Assembly: GCA_013215375.1 (NCBI GenBank)
Contig: JABSRB010000024.1
Location: 19,419-83,418 of the forward strand
Reading direction: 5' to 3'
DNA: 64,000 bases
Source of the DNA: Oceanospirillaceae bacterium
GTDB lineage: Bacteria > Pseudomonadota > Gammaproteobacteria > Pseudomonadales > Balneatricaceae
The notes under the pieces were generated by a model that was not told where the DNA came from, did no database searches, and saw only the letters and a list, made by a program, of their open reading frames with translations. Each line of letters starts with the position of its first letter. Position 1 is the stretch's first letter. Positions 36,349-45,357 of this stretch are shown here, one piece after another. Position numbers and translations under genes: made by a program.

Positions 36349-36653
36349 AATAGACCTTTGTATGTCTGCGGGCTACTCACAGGCGCTAATCTATGAAATT
36401 CACTAGGAGCGTATCCGAGAACTGCGATCGTAGCGAGAGCAAGGTTATTTGAGGCAAAATTAGCGATCATTTGAGGCGAATAGCGTGCTATTTAACGATC
36501 ATGAGCGTTAATTTTAACCAAATAGGCTTGGTCACAGTAGATTAGTCTGTTCTCGAACAGGCTCCTCGGCACTATGAGTCAATGAATGTTGTTACGCGGT
36601 CCTACCGATCTTAGCCATTGATAATATATCATCCGTGATGGTTCGTGATTAAC
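36349..36653. other. intergenic region upstream of recC
   Basis: About 305 bases. More than half is the repeat element at 36405-36566. The recC promoter must lie here, either between the element and the gene or within the element. No gene was found. Confidence 0.5.
36405..36566 (+). repeat. MITE-like element with terminal inverted repeats, copy 2
   Basis: About 162 bases with inverted ends AGGAGCGTATCCGAGAAC (36405-36422) and GTTCTCGAACAGGCTCCT (36549-36566), matching at 15 of 18 positions. An inner imperfect inverted repeat (AAAATTAGCGATCAT... against ...ATGAGCGTTAATTTT, with AATAGC/GCTATT at the centre) would let most of the element fold into one hairpin. Its right end matches copy 1 at 24196-24302 at 42 of 52 positions; the centre is absent from copy 1. 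No coding capacity. Confidence 0.75.
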
Positions 36654-36851
36654 TTAAGTTTCTATAGGGCGATGGCTGCTTGCGGCGTAATCAAAACCCG
36701 CCTGCTCTGTCCAAGTATCTTTACCCATTTCAACTTTGACAACACCGGGAAAGCGTTTATTAAGATAATTAACTGCATCTTCAAGTGTCTCTATATCACA
36801 TAACATCACACCGCCACGTTCATTATCAGTGCTAAAAATAAAACTCTTCAA
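36654..36851 (-). CDS. small hypothetical protein (65 aa)
   Basis: Reading frame of 65 residues starting at TTG 36851 with AAAGAGA about 10 bases upstream. The predicted protein has mixed, ordinary composition: TDNERGGVMLCDIETLEDAV, then YLNKRFPGVVKVEMGKD and a Trp-containing tail. It looks like a folded small domain rather than random translation. There are no membrane segments and no recognised family. The non-ATG start and short length keep confidence low. Confidence 0.45.
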   Translation of the reverse strand: MKSFIFSTDNERGGVMLCDIETLEDAVNYLNKRFPGVVKVEMGKDTWTEQAGFDYAASSHRPIET

Positions 36852-37294
36852 AATTAATATCTCTTTGTTAACTTACATTTACCAGAACTATATTACGCGA
36901 GAAACGCTGTACAACCAAGATCGAATTGCCTTTGAAATAGCACATCGACAAGGTATGCCCTGAATATGCCCACTGTTGGCGAATGCTAGGCTATATTTAT
37001 AAAAAAACAGCCCTTAAACCTAAATAATTAGAATTGAACACTCTTTACAGCTTATGCCATCTAATTGCATGATTATCGATATTCATCGGCCCTATAAATT
37101 GACTTTAAGCTAATATTTTACTTTAATCAGTAGGGTAGAGTTACATTTTTTCATTGGACTGATTACACCCCTCATTCTATGTTGTTTTATTCTCTACAAT
37201 TTCGCTAGGTAGATCTATTTTTCGTTTAAAACAGATTAAAACGCTAAATATTTTACCTACCTCAACCTATGTTGCATTTTGCCAGAGTATTTAT
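36852..37294. other. intergenic region upstream of response regulator
   Basis: About 440 AT-rich bases with no supportable gene. A candidate promoter at 37099-37127 is listed separately. Nothing else was recognised. Confidence 0.5.
37099..37127 (+). promoter_or_regulatory. candidate sigma-70 promoter for the response regulator
   Basis: TTGACT (37099-37104), a 17-base spacer, and TTTAAT (37122-37127). Five of six and four of six consensus matches with ideal spacing, about 165 bases upstream of the response-regulator start. Confidence 0.4.
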
Positions 37295-38089
37295 ATGAAT
37301 TTAAGCAACCTGTTAGTGGTTCTTGTTGAGCCTTCCAATTTACAGCGCTCTATTATTCGTAAGCATTTGGCTAGTTTCGAAATCACAGAGGTAGAAGAGT
37401 GTGCCTGTGGGCAGCAAGCAATAGATTTCATGTGCAATGAAGTACCAGATATCGTGATTAGCTCTATGCATTTACCCGATATGACAGGCACAGACATCGT
37501 CAGTAATATGCGCAGTGACGAACGCCTTAGCGAAACCACTTTTTTACTGATTTCCTCTGAAACTCACTATCGCTTTTTAGAGCCTGTGCGCCAGGCGGGT
37601 GCCATAGGCATTTTGCCGAAGCCTTTTACGGCAAAGGAGTTGGGACGGGTATTACACAGCACTTTAGATTACATTGGCGATCATGAGACAGAAGTCACGG
37701 ATGAAGAGTTTGAAAATCTCAGTGTACTGATCGTTGATGATAGCAAAGTTTCACGCACCTATTTCAAAAACATACTCAAGAACTTAGGCGTTAAAAATTT
37801 AGTTGAAGCTGAAGATGGAGCGCAGGCCTATGAGATATTTCAGCAGCAGAATTTTGATTTAGTCGTCACTGATTACAACATGCCCAATGTCGATGGCAAA
37901 GAGCTACTTGAGCTGATTCGACAAGACGCTCAACAACCTTCAGTCCCGGTTATGATGGTGACTTCAGAGCAAAATCAAGCGTCCCTAGCGGCGATAGAAA
38001 GCTCTGGCGTTTCAGCACTGGTGAAGAAACCTTTAACTTACGATGTGATTAAACGGATTATCATCGAATTAGTTTTTGGCGACATATAA
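37295..38089 (+). CDS. tandem-receiver response regulator (REC-REC) with degenerate first domain
   Basis: Protein of 264 residues made of two CheY-like receiver domains and no output domain. The second (about 142-264) is intact: VDD acidic pair (D148, D149), phospho-acceptor D193 in VVTDYNMP, T223 and K244/K245 in VKKP. The first (about 5-125) keeps the conserved lysine (K109, LPKPF), but has E12 followed by P13 in place of the acidic pair and S57 where the phospho-acceptor aspartate should be (VISSMHLPDM). So it is probably a pseudo-receiver used for protein binding. No histidine kinase gene adjoins. A terminator follows closely. Confidence 0.9.
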   Translation: MNLSNLLVVLVEPSNLQRSIIRKHLASFEITEVEECACGQQAIDFMCNEVPDIVISSMHLPDMTGTDIVSNMRSDERLSETTFLLISSETHYRFLEPVRQAGAIGILPKPFTAKELGRVLHSTLDYIGDHETEVTDEEFENLSVLIVDDSKVSRTYFKNILKNLGVKNLVEAEDGAQAYEIFQQQNFDLVVTDYNMPNVDGKELLELIRQDAQQPSVPVMMVTSEQNQASLAAIESSGVSALVKKPLTYDVIKRIIIELVFGDI

Positions 38090-38091
38090 AA

Positions 38092-38127
38092 AAACCTTGT
38101 AGAGCCAAACTCTACAAGGTTTATTTT
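38092..38127. terminator. strong bidirectional terminator
   Basis: Perfect 13-bp stem AAACCTTGTAGAG (38092-38104) / CTCTACAAGGTTT (38110-38122) with loop CCAAA, flanked by A-rich and T-rich tracts. It separates the convergent response regulator and rlmKL genes. Confidence 0.85.
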
Positions 38128-38144
38128 CTATCTAAAATAACCGT

Positions 38145-40292
38145 TTAAGCTTTGTGACGAATTTCAAAGCACTTGTGAATACGTGTATTACGCTTAAAAT
38201 CGGGATCGATAGTATTCTGCGTGATCTCGACAACGTCAAACGCCCCTAGCAATTCATAATCCAATTTAAACTTGCGATAATTATTAGAGAATATCAATAC
38301 GCCATCACGCCTTAACAAACGCATCGACGAGGCGATCATACGCACGTGATCACGCTGGACATCCAACACATCTTGCATACGTTTGGAGTTTGAGAAAGTC
38401 GGCGGATCCAGAAATATCAAATCATAAGCCGGTTGACGCTGTTTTTTCAACCACTGTAGGCAATCCGCCTGAATGAAGTGATGAGCACTATCATTAAAAC
38501 CGTTCATTGCCATGTTCTTGGCAGACCAACTTAAATAGGTCGCCGACATATCAACACTCGTGGTCGTTTTAGCACCACCTAGGGCCGCATGTACTGAGGC
38601 AGAACTGGTATAGGAGAATAAGTTAAGGAAATCCTTGCCACTTGCTTGCTGCTGAATGGCCAAGCGAATCGGTCTGTGATCTAAAAACAACCCGGTATCA
38701 AGGTAATCTTTAAGGTTAATTCTAAAGCGAGCACCGTGCTCAGTGACTTCAAAGAACTTGCCTAAATGCCCCTGTTTTTCATACTGCTGGGTGCCGCTCT
38801 GGCGCTTACGTTGCTTTAACACCACACGTTTTGGGTTGATCTCCAATACTTGCGGTATAGCCGCTATCACATCTTTTAAGCGCTCAAATACTTTGACCTG
38901 ATCGATAGTCCTAGGGGCTGCATACTCTTGTACATGCACCCAGTCTCCATATACATCAATGGCGACGGCATACTCAGGGATATCAGCATCGTAGAGTCTG
39001 TAGGCATTTATTTGGTTTTTCTTACGCCACTTAGCCAAAGATTTAATGTTTTTCTTAAGCCGGTTGGCAAACATCTGCCCCGCTTCTGATAAAGGCTCTA
39101 AATCTGCAAGATCCACTTTGCTATCGGCATCAGTACGCTCAGCGTAAATGTGATAGTTAAACAACTTACTCTCAAGCGGGCCATTGTTTAGCTTATAGGT
39201 TTTATCAGGTTTGAGCCCTATGACCTGGCACAACTCTGGGTTACCGGTAAAGATAGAAGCTTTCCAGCCCCGAAAATCCAGTTTAAGTTTATCGCCAATA
39301 CTGCGATACATAAACATCAACGTTGAGCTATCACCTAAACGCTCACCGTAGGGAGGGTTAGTAATCAACAAACCCGGTGCAGCACTTGGCGGCATCATTT
39401 TTTCAACTTGGCCAACTTTGTATTGAATAAGATCTTCTAAGCCGACGTTTTTACTGTTCGCAGTGGCATTTTCAAGCACACGCGCATCGATGTCAGCGCC
39501 AATAAATTCTACGTCGTTTTCACTAAGCCCCACCACTCGGCGTTTCTCTGCTTCTTGTATGATCGAATCCCATAGCTGCGCATCGTGTTTTTTCCAATGC
39601 ACGAAGCCCCAGTGATCGCGATCAAGACCCGGCGCAATATCTGCAGCCATCATCGCCGCTTCAATTAGGATCGTACCAGAGCCACAAAGAGGATCGAATA
39701 CTTGCTTAAATTCACTCTTCATTTTCGGCCAGCCAGCACGCAGTAACAACGCCGCCGCTAAGTTCTCTTTTAAGGGAGCGGTACCTGCAAACAGCCGATA
39801 ACCACGACGGTGCAAACTAGAACCTGACAGGTCTAATGACACCGAAAGCCTACCGCGATATAAATGGGTATGAATACGTATGTCGGGAGTATCACGGTCT
39901 ATCACCGGTCTTATGCCAGTACTGTCTCTGAACTGATCGACGATGGCATCTTTCACTTTTAGCGCGCCAAAGTGAGTATTGTTGATCGCTTGTGAGCTAC
40001 CGGTAAAGCTTATCGCCAAACTGTTGGTAGGCTCCATGTGCTCCATCCAATCGATGCTTTGAATAGCTTCATAGAGCTCATCCGCACTTTCAGCAGTTCC
40101 CTGTAGCAGCGGCAGCAATACTCTGTTACCCACTCTTGACCAAAGACAGGCGCGATAGGCGTGTTCTATTTCTCCACGAAACTCCACCCCCACGGCAACT
40201 TGTTTTACATTACTCGCACCAACGCTGATCAACTCATCAACCAACAGTGGCTCGAAACCTTTAGGGCAAGTCGCCAAAAACATATGTGACAT
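38145..40292 (-). CDS. rlmL: bifunctional 23S rRNA methyltransferase RlmKL
   Basis: Protein of 715 residues that fuses RlmL (m2G2445) and RlmK (m7G2069), two methyltransferases acting on the same 23S rRNA helix. The N-terminal half has a THUMP domain followed by a Rossmann methyltransferase with FDPLCGSGTILIEAAMMA and LITNPPYGERLG. The C-terminal half has FLNLFSYTSSASVHAALGGA and DLIFLDPPTFSNSKRM. Length agrees with E. coli RlmKL (about 702). ATG 40292 has AAAGGT 8 bases upstream. It is convergent with the response regulator and divergent from rmf. Confidence 0.96.
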   Translation of the reverse strand: MSHMFLATCPKGFEPLLVDELISVGASNVKQVAVGVEFRGEIEHAYRACLWSRVGNRVLLPLLQGTAESADELYEAIQSIDWMEHMEPTNSLAISFTGSSQAINNTHFGALKVKDAIVDQFRDSTGIRPVIDRDTPDIRIHTHLYRGRLSVSLDLSGSSLHRRGYRLFAGTAPLKENLAAALLLRAGWPKMKSEFKQVFDPLCGSGTILIEAAMMAADIAPGLDRDHWGFVHWKKHDAQLWDSIIQEAEKRRVVGLSENDVEFIGADIDARVLENATANSKNVGLEDLIQYKVGQVEKMMPPSAAPGLLITNPPYGERLGDSSTLMFMYRSIGDKLKLDFRGWKASIFTGNPELCQVIGLKPDKTYKLNNGPLESKLFNYHIYAERTDADSKVDLADLEPLSEAGQMFANRLKKNIKSLAKWRKKNQINAYRLYDADIPEYAVAIDVYGDWVHVQEYAAPRTIDQVKVFERLKDVIAAIPQVLEINPKRVVLKQRKRQSGTQQYEKQGHLGKFFEVTEHGARFRINLKDYLDTGLFLDHRPIRLAIQQQASGKDFLNLFSYTSSASVHAALGGAKTTTSVDMSATYLSWSAKNMAMNGFNDSAHHFIQADCLQWLKKQRQPAYDLIFLDPPTFSNSKRMQDVLDVQRDHVRMIASSMRLLRRDGVLIFSNNYRKFKLDYELLGAFDVVEITQNTIDPDFKRNTRIHKCFEIRHKA

Positions 40293-40349
40293 TAATTTGT
40301 ACCTTTTAGAGCGCGCTCATTTGTCGCCCTTTATTATTTCAAAAAACTA

Positions 40350-40370
40350 TTTACATCAAAGAGATGTAAA
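40350..40370. promoter_or_regulatory. 8-bp inverted repeat in rlmKL-rmf gap
   Basis: TTTACATC (40350-40357) and GATGTAAA (40363-40370) form a perfect palindrome around AAAGA, 58 bases upstream of the rlmKL start. It could be an operator or a leader hairpin; no regulator is identified. Confidence 0.35.
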
Positions 40371-40525
40371 TTCATTCATAGTTTAAGCCCAAAAACCTGA
40401 TTATTTTTCAACCAGATATTTTGTTTAAACTAATGTTTAACCTATTGATAAAACACTTTTTTATTATCCTGTGGTGTTTGGCGAACAAACAAGTGTTTAA
40501 ATTTTGTAACAAATACGATGATTTT

Positions 40526-40534
40526 TGCTATAAC
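40526..40534 (+). promoter_or_regulatory. candidate extended -10 promoter of rmf
   Basis: TGCTATAAC (40526-40534) has the TGn extension and five of six -10 matches, about 100 bases upstream of the rmf start. An extended -10 with a weak -35 would suit stationary-phase (RpoS) expression, as known for rmf in E. coli. Confidence 0.4.
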
Positions 40535-40637
40535 TATTATTGAGATTGAGTATTACTACGAATAAAAACACCCATCAATAATGGAGCAGGCAAAACCGAA
40601 CACATCTGTTGTAAAAAATTAATTAAGAGGCATTACC

Positions 40638-40844
40638 ATGAAGAGACAAAAACGCGATAAGTCTTCCATTTTATTTTCCAGAGGTTTTAGTGCTGGTCTA
40701 ACCGGTAAATCCAAAGATCTATGTCCAACTAATATCGAAGAAAAACGTAGCCTATGGCTCGGCGGCTGGCGCGAGGGACGCGAAGCTCACTGGGATGGTA
40801 TGGCAGGTGTCTCCGCCATCCAAGCTAATCCAGCACTGCATTAA
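40638..40844 (+). CDS. rmf: ribosome modulation factor
   Basis: RMF of 68 residues, which dimerises 70S ribosomes into inactive 100S particles in stationary phase or stress. It begins MKRQKRDKSSILFSRGFSAG; the family's CP (in KDLCPTN) and SLWLGGWREGREAHWDG segments are all present. AAGAGG lies 9 bases upstream of the ATG. The gene stands alone, with an extended -10 promoter candidate upstream and a strong terminator downstream. It is close to pyrD and rlmKL, as in other gammaproteobacteria. Confidence 0.96.
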   Translation: MKRQKRDKSSILFSRGFSAGLTGKSKDLCPTNIEEKRSLWLGGWREGREAHWDGMAGVSAIQANPALH

Positions 40845-40863
40845 CATCCAAACTCATCAACCT

Positions 40864-40893
40864 AAAAAAGGCTTTCATTATAAAGCCTTTTTT
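40864..40893. terminator. bidirectional terminator between rmf and pyrD
   Basis: Perfect 12-bp stem AAAAAAGGCTTT (40864-40875) / AAAGCCTTTTTT (40882-40893) with loop CATTAT. The A- and T-tracts allow termination from both sides of this convergent pair. Confidence 0.85.
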
Positions 40894-40902
40894 AATGCCT
40901 AA

Positions 40903-41931
40903 TTATCTGCCTGGCAACGACTGAATAGCGCGAACTGAATCGGCTATTAAACTAGGCCCTTTGTAAATAAAACCACTGTATATCTGTACTAAGCTGGCAC
41001 CGGCTTCTATTTTTTCAGCCGCATCAAAACCTTCAGAGATACCGCCAACACCTATAATAGGCACGCTTCCCTGCAGCTCTTGTGCTAAATTGCGAATGAT
41101 ACGTATAGACTGATTGCGTACCGGTGCGCCGGACAAACCACCCGCTTCGTGCTGAAATTTAGCCCCTTCAATACCCTGACGAGAAAGCGTTGTGTTGGTG
41201 GCAATAACCCCATCTATCTCATAAGTTTTTAAGGAGCCTGCGACCATCGCCACTTCTTCCTCGGTTAAATCTGGCGCAATCTTAACGGCAATAGGGACAT
41301 ATTTATCATGTAATATCGCTTGCTTCGCCTGCTCGTTTTTAAGCACTTCTAACAAAGAGTTAAGCGCCTCTCCAAACTGCAAGGTACGTAAGCCAGGAGT
41401 ATTGGGCGAAGACAAATTGATACTAATATAAGAAGCTCGTGAATATACTTTACGCAGACAATACAAATAATCATCGTTAGCCTGCTCATTGGGAGTGTCT
41501 TTGTTTTTACCAATATTGATACCCAAAATACCGTTAAACCTGGCCTTGTCGATATTTTCTAGCAAGGCATCAACACCTGCGTTATTAAACCCCATGCGAT
41601 TAATAATGGCACTGTGTTCAGGGATTCTAAAGATACGCGGCTTTGGATTACCCACTTGGCTCTTAGGTGTTACTGTACCTACTTCAAGAAAACCAAAGCC
41701 CATACTCGATAAACCATCAATTGCTGCACCGTCTTTATCCAACCCAGCGGCTAGCCCTACTGGATTTGGAAACTTAATACCCATCACTTCCACTGGCGCA
41801 TAGAGTTTTTCTGCTCCCAATAATTTTGGCAAGCCCAATACAGCAGCTAAATTCATGCCTTTGAGTGCCAAGTTATGGGAGTTTTCAGCATCTAAGCCAA
41901 ACATAAGAGAACGGGTTAATGGATACAACAT
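40903..41931 (-). CDS. pyrD: dihydroorotate dehydrogenase (quinone), class 2
   Basis: PyrD of 342 residues, the membrane-associated quinone-dependent enzyme of pyrimidine synthesis. Class 2 features include the N-terminal helical segment ([20 protein letters not shown]), [24 protein letters not shown], and [16 protein letters not shown] with the class 2 catalytic serine. [19 protein letters not shown] and IIGVGGI complete the FMN barrel. It is convergent with rmf. The 5' region holds no close neighbour, so it is probably monocistronic. Confidence 0.96.
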   Translation of the reverse strand: MLYPLTRSLMFGLDAENSHNLALKGMNLAAVLGLPKLLGAEKLYAPVEVMGIKFPNPVGLAAGLDKDGAAIDGLSSMGFGFLEVGTVTPKSQVGNPKPRIFRIPEHSAIINRMGFNNAGVDALLENIDKARFNGILGINIGKNKDTPNEQANDDYLYCLRKVYSRASYISINLSSPNTPGLRTLQFGEALNSLLEVLKNEQAKQAILHDKYVPIAVKIAPDLTEEEVAMVAGSLKTYEIDGVIATNTTLSRQGIEGAKFQHEAGGLSGAPVRNQSIRIIRNLAQELQGSVPIIGVGGISEGFDAAEKIEAGASLVQIYSGFIYKGPSLIADSVRAIQSLPGR

Positions 41932-42151
41932 AGATTATTAGGCCACTTTAAAATTTGATGCCATTATATGTCATAGAAGCTGATATATATAGACGTATTT
42001 AGATCGCTTTTAGGTATTCACTAAGCGCTGTTCACAGTGATAATACTTTTGACACTACCACTAATATTTAAACAATTACCAACGGGCAGTTACAGATAAT
42101 CTATTCAGTGTTAAACTGCTCCGCTCTACGCTGTGCTCATTAATTTTAGCG

Positions 42152-42181
42152 TGTAAATCAGAGGCTTTTTGCGGATATAAT
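42152..42181 (+). promoter_or_regulatory. candidate promoter of the ABC exporter gene
   Basis: Perfect TATAAT at 42176-42181, with a weak -35 TGTAAA (42152-42157) at 18 bases. It is about 90 bases upstream of the start at 42270. The remaining gap from 41932 shows nothing else. Confidence 0.35.
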
Positions 42182-42269
42182 CAAATTTATCACTCTTCCC
42201 CAAGCCACCTAAATATCTTTCTAAATCTAATTCTGTTGTTTGTACATCATTTTCACGCATAGGTTCTAC

Positions 42270-44099
42270 ATGTTTAATTTTTTTGAAAGCTTAATCAAAC
42301 CTTTTCCAGATTCACAATCTACCCAGCCGCCAAATACCTTGTTTGCCTTTTTTCGGCACTACAGTAAAGGCATGGAAAAATATCTGATATTGATGGCGTT
42401 GATGACGGCGAGTTTAGCGATAGGAGAAGTGTTTTTATTTAGTTTTATGGGCGAACTCGTCGACATGCTCAGCGGCAAACCTGATCAGTCGCTATTAGCA
42501 ACACACAGCAACTACTTTTGGGCAATGGGAATATTAGTGCTCATTGGTATGCCCTGCATGATTCTACTACACACTACGCTTATTCATCAGAGTATTCTGG
42601 GCAACTATCCAATGACTATTCGTTGGAGCATGCACCGTTATTTACTCAAGCAGAGCATGGCTTTTTATCAAGATGACTTCGCCGGACGCCTAGCCACTAA
42701 AGTGATGCAAACCTCACTGGCAATACGCGAAGCCAGCACTAAACTGTTAGATGTATTTGTCTATATTATTGTCTATTTTGTTTCAATACTGTTTTTAATT
42801 GCCCAGGGAGACGTATTGTTTTTAATCCCTCTGTGCCTTTGGCTCGGCTGTTACATTTACATTCAAATGCATTACATCCCCAAATTAAAAGCTGTTTCCA
42901 CGCTACAAGCTAACGCCAGAGCCAACATGACCGGCTGCTTTGTGGATAGTTACACCAACATTGCCACGGTTAAACTGTTCTCTCATACCGAGCGCGAAGA
43001 AGCCTACGCCAAAACCAGCATGCAGAACTTCTTGGAAACAGTGCACTTACAGATGCGACTTGTCACTAAATTGGGCTTTTTTGTCCAGTACAATAATTTG
43101 ATTTTGGTATTTAACATCTGCGCGCTATCTATCTACTTATGGTTGGACGGCTCCGTGACAGCGGGTGCTATCGCCATTGCGGTAAGTTTAGCGCTGCGCC
43201 TCAACGGTATGTCACAGTGGATCATGTGGGAGATGAGCTCGCTTTTTGAAAATATCGGCACCGTGGTTGATGGCATGAACAGCTTATCCAAGCCGCACAG
43301 TGTCACAGATGACAAAGACGCCAAGGCTCTAGTAGTCAGTCGCGGTGCCATCGAATTTCGCGCGGTCAATTTTAATTTTGGCAAACAACTCTCACTTATA
43401 TCTGACCTTAACTTAAGCATTAAAGCCGGTGAAAAAGTGGGATTAGTGGGTCGCTCTGGTGCGGGAAAATCTACTTTAATCAATTTGCTAATGCGCTTTT
43501 ACGATTTAGAGTCCGGCAAAATATTAATTGATGGGATGGATATAAAAACGGTCACTCAAGAGAGCTTACGCGCCAATATAGGCATGGTGACTCAAGACAC
43601 TTCACTGCTACACCGCAGTGTGAAAGACAACATTCTTTACGGGCGCCCCGATGCCAGCGAAGAGCAGATGTTCAAAGCGTGCGAGCAAGCTCAAGCACAC
43701 GACTTCATCCTCAAGTTATACGACCCAAATGGTGGTAGCGGCTACGATGCCCAAGTGGGAGAGCGCGGCGTCAAGCTTTCTGGCGGTCAGCGACAGCGCA
43801 TTGCCATCGCCCGTGTACTGCTTAAAGACGCTCCTATTTTACTGCTAGATGAAGCCACGTCTGCCTTAGATTCTGAAGTAGAGGCCGCTATCCAACAACA
43901 CTTAGAACAGTTAATGCAAAACAAAACAGTGATAGCCATTGCGCATCGCCTATCAACAATCGCCGCGATGGATAGACTGATAGTAATAGATGAAGGGAAG
44001 ATTATTGAGCAGGGGAGTCACAGCGAGCTACTGGCTCAAAAAGGTGTGTACGCGCAACTATGGGCTCATCAAAGTGGAGATTTTTTAGGGGAGCAGTAG
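42270..44099 (+). CDS. ABC transporter, fused permease and ATPase (ABCB type)
   Basis: Half-transporter of 609 residues with an N-terminal six-helix ABC transmembrane domain (about 30-330) and a C-terminal ATPase: Walker A GLVGRSGAGKSTLINLL, Q-loop GMVTQDTSLL, signature LSGGQRQRIAIAR, Walker B PILLLDEATSALD and the H-loop IAHRLST. It works as a homodimeric or paired exporter in the inner membrane. ATG 42270 with AGG 6 bases upstream is preferred over TTG 42240. The substrate (lipid, drug or peptide) is unknown. It converges on argR. Confidence 0.92.
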   Translation: MFNFFESLIKPFPDSQSTQPPNTLFAFFRHYSKGMEKYLILMALMTASLAIGEVFLFSFMGELVDMLSGKPDQSLLATHSNYFWAMGILVLIGMPCMILLHTTLIHQSILGNYPMTIRWSMHRYLLKQSMAFYQDDFAGRLATKVMQTSLAIREASTKLLDVFVYIIVYFVSILFLIAQGDVLFLIPLCLWLGCYIYIQMHYIPKLKAVSTLQANARANMTGCFVDSYTNIATVKLFSHTEREEAYAKTSMQNFLETVHLQMRLVTKLGFFVQYNNLILVFNICALSIYLWLDGSVTAGAIAIAVSLALRLNGMSQWIMWEMSSLFENIGTVVDGMNSLSKPHSVTDDKDAKALVVSRGAIEFRAVNFNFGKQLSLISDLNLSIKAGEKVGLVGRSGAGKSTLINLLMRFYDLESGKILIDGMDIKTVTQESLRANIGMVTQDTSLLHRSVKDNILYGRPDASEEQMFKACEQAQAHDFILKLYDPNGGSGYDAQVGERGVKLSGGQRQRIAIARVLLKDAPILLLDEATSALDSEVEAAIQQHLEQLMQNKTVIAIAHRLSTIAAMDRLIVIDEGKIIEQGSHSELLAQKGVYAQLWAHQSGDFLGEQ

Positions 44100-44137
44100 T
44101 TCCTATAAGAACAGCGACTCCCCCATTAAAAACGCTC

Positions 44138-45124
44138 TTACTCTAAACTTTTACGCTCCTCACGGGGCGTAATTTTATAGTGGTTTTTATAGGCGGTACT
44201 GAAATAGGAAGCGCTGGAGAACCCGCACAGTAAACCTATCTGTAAAATGCTTTTATCACTTTGACGCAGTAATTTTCGGGCGTGGCTCAAACGCAGCTCT
44301 ATGTAATACTTAGCAGGAACATTGTTTAAGTGCTTTTTAAATAGACGTTCCAGATGCCTTCTGGACAACTGCACATGGTGGGCCAAATCATCAGTGCTTA
44401 AAGGCTCTTCTATATTTGCCTCCATCAAAGTCACCGCCTCTATCAATTTGGGCTGATTGGCACTAATGCGTGATTTAATTGGAATGCGCTGCTGATCATC
44501 ACTGCCACGAATACGCTCACAGACAAACTGCTCGCTAATCGCCGCCGCCATCTCCAAGTTTTGCTGACGGGCAATCAAAAACAACATCATATCCATGGAA
44601 GCGGTACCGCCACTACAAGTGTAGCGCTTGCCATCAATTTCAAATAGTCGATTAGTCACTTGTGTTTTGGGGAATTCTTGCTTGAGGTTTTCGATATGCC
44701 ACCAGTGAATAGTCGCACGATACTGATCAAGTAACCCGGCAATAGCCAGCACATAAGTACCAGTACCAATTCCTCCTATAGCCATTGAGCTATCACCTTG
44801 ACGTTTAAGCCAATCGATAACCGCCTCATTACCCGTGCGCGCAATAGGGCTGGCACCGCAGACAAAGACCGCATCAAAGTAGGGTAAATCCTTTAAAGAA
44901 TGATTAACTTGCAGCTGTACCCCGCTACTACTAGTGACCGCCTTACCATCATGGCTTATTAAGGAAGTTGCGTAACAACTCTGACCATTGATCCAATTAG
45001 CCATACGCAACGGCTCTATTGCCGAAGAGAAAGCAATTAAAGAGAAGTTAGGCAGTAACAAAAAACCATAACGTAATGGCTTTTGAGGGGATTTATTTTT
45101 ATTAGAATATCCTGAACTAAGCAT
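44138..45124 (-). CDS. argR: ArgR-like AraC/GlxA-family regulator of arginine catabolism
   Basis: Regulator of 328 residues with an N-terminal DJ-1/PfpI-like domain (YGFLLLPNFSLIAFSSAIEP; IGGIGTGTYVLAIAGLL; YTCSGGTASMDMM) and a C-terminal AraC helix-turn-helix (LAHHVQLSRRHLERLFKKHL; LQIGLLCGFSSASYFSTAYK). Length and domain order agree with Pseudomonas aeruginosa ArgR (329 residues), which activates the aru operon in response to arginine. It is divergent from astC, and two matches to the ArgR half-site lie between them. The name follows Pseudomonas usage and is unrelated to E. coli ArgR. ATG 45124 is preferred over TTG 45130. Confidence 0.88.
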   Translation of the reverse strand: MLSSGYSNKNKSPQKPLRYGFLLLPNFSLIAFSSAIEPLRMANWINGQSCYATSLISHDGKAVTSSSGVQLQVNHSLKDLPYFDAVFVCGASPIARTGNEAVIDWLKRQGDSSMAIGGIGTGTYVLAIAGLLDQYRATIHWWHIENLKQEFPKTQVTNRLFEIDGKRYTCSGGTASMDMMLFLIARQQNLEMAAAISEQFVCERIRGSDDQQRIPIKSRISANQPKLIEAVTLMEANIEEPLSTDDLAHHVQLSRRHLERLFKKHLNNVPAKYYIELRLSHARKLLRQSDKSILQIGLLCGFSSASYFSTAYKNHYKITPREERKSLE

Positions 45125-45136
45125 AGACAAAAACTC

Positions 45137-45157
45137 AATAGTTTAAATATAACGACA
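45137..45157 (-). promoter_or_regulatory. candidate ArgR half-site near argR
   Basis: Read on the minus strand: TGTCGT, eight bases, AA, five bases. This fits the Pseudomonas ArgR half-site TGTCGC-N8-AA-N5 with one change in the core. It lies directly upstream of the argR start, in position for autoregulation. Confidence 0.45.
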
Positions 45158-45203
45158 ATAATTTAACGCATTTTGATTATACTTTAAATAAATTTAAATA
45201 TCA

Positions 45204-45245
45204 TGGCCGCTTTTACCAAGTTTATGTCGCCCTAATTAAATTATT
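45204..45245 (+). promoter_or_regulatory. candidate tandem ArgR site upstream of astC
   Basis: TGTCGC-N8-AA at 45225-45240 is an exact match to the Pseudomonas ArgR half-site. The 21 bases just before it (45204-45224) have TGGCCG and AA in the same register, a degenerate second half-site. The pair lies about 115-155 bases upstream of the astC ATG. Confidence 0.5.
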
Positions 45246-45357
45246 GACCTAGTATTCCCTGCAAGCTAGCGCCATAATAAGTCCATTGAACAAAATACAT
45301 TTTTAAAACGTTCAATATTAATACTTAATATATACCCCTATTATAAGGATTCCCAAA

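Noticed and set aside
45158..45357. Sigma-54 promoter for astC, as in E. coli
   Set aside because: No GG-N10-GC core with flanking consensus was found in the gap; ArgR-type sites explain the region better.
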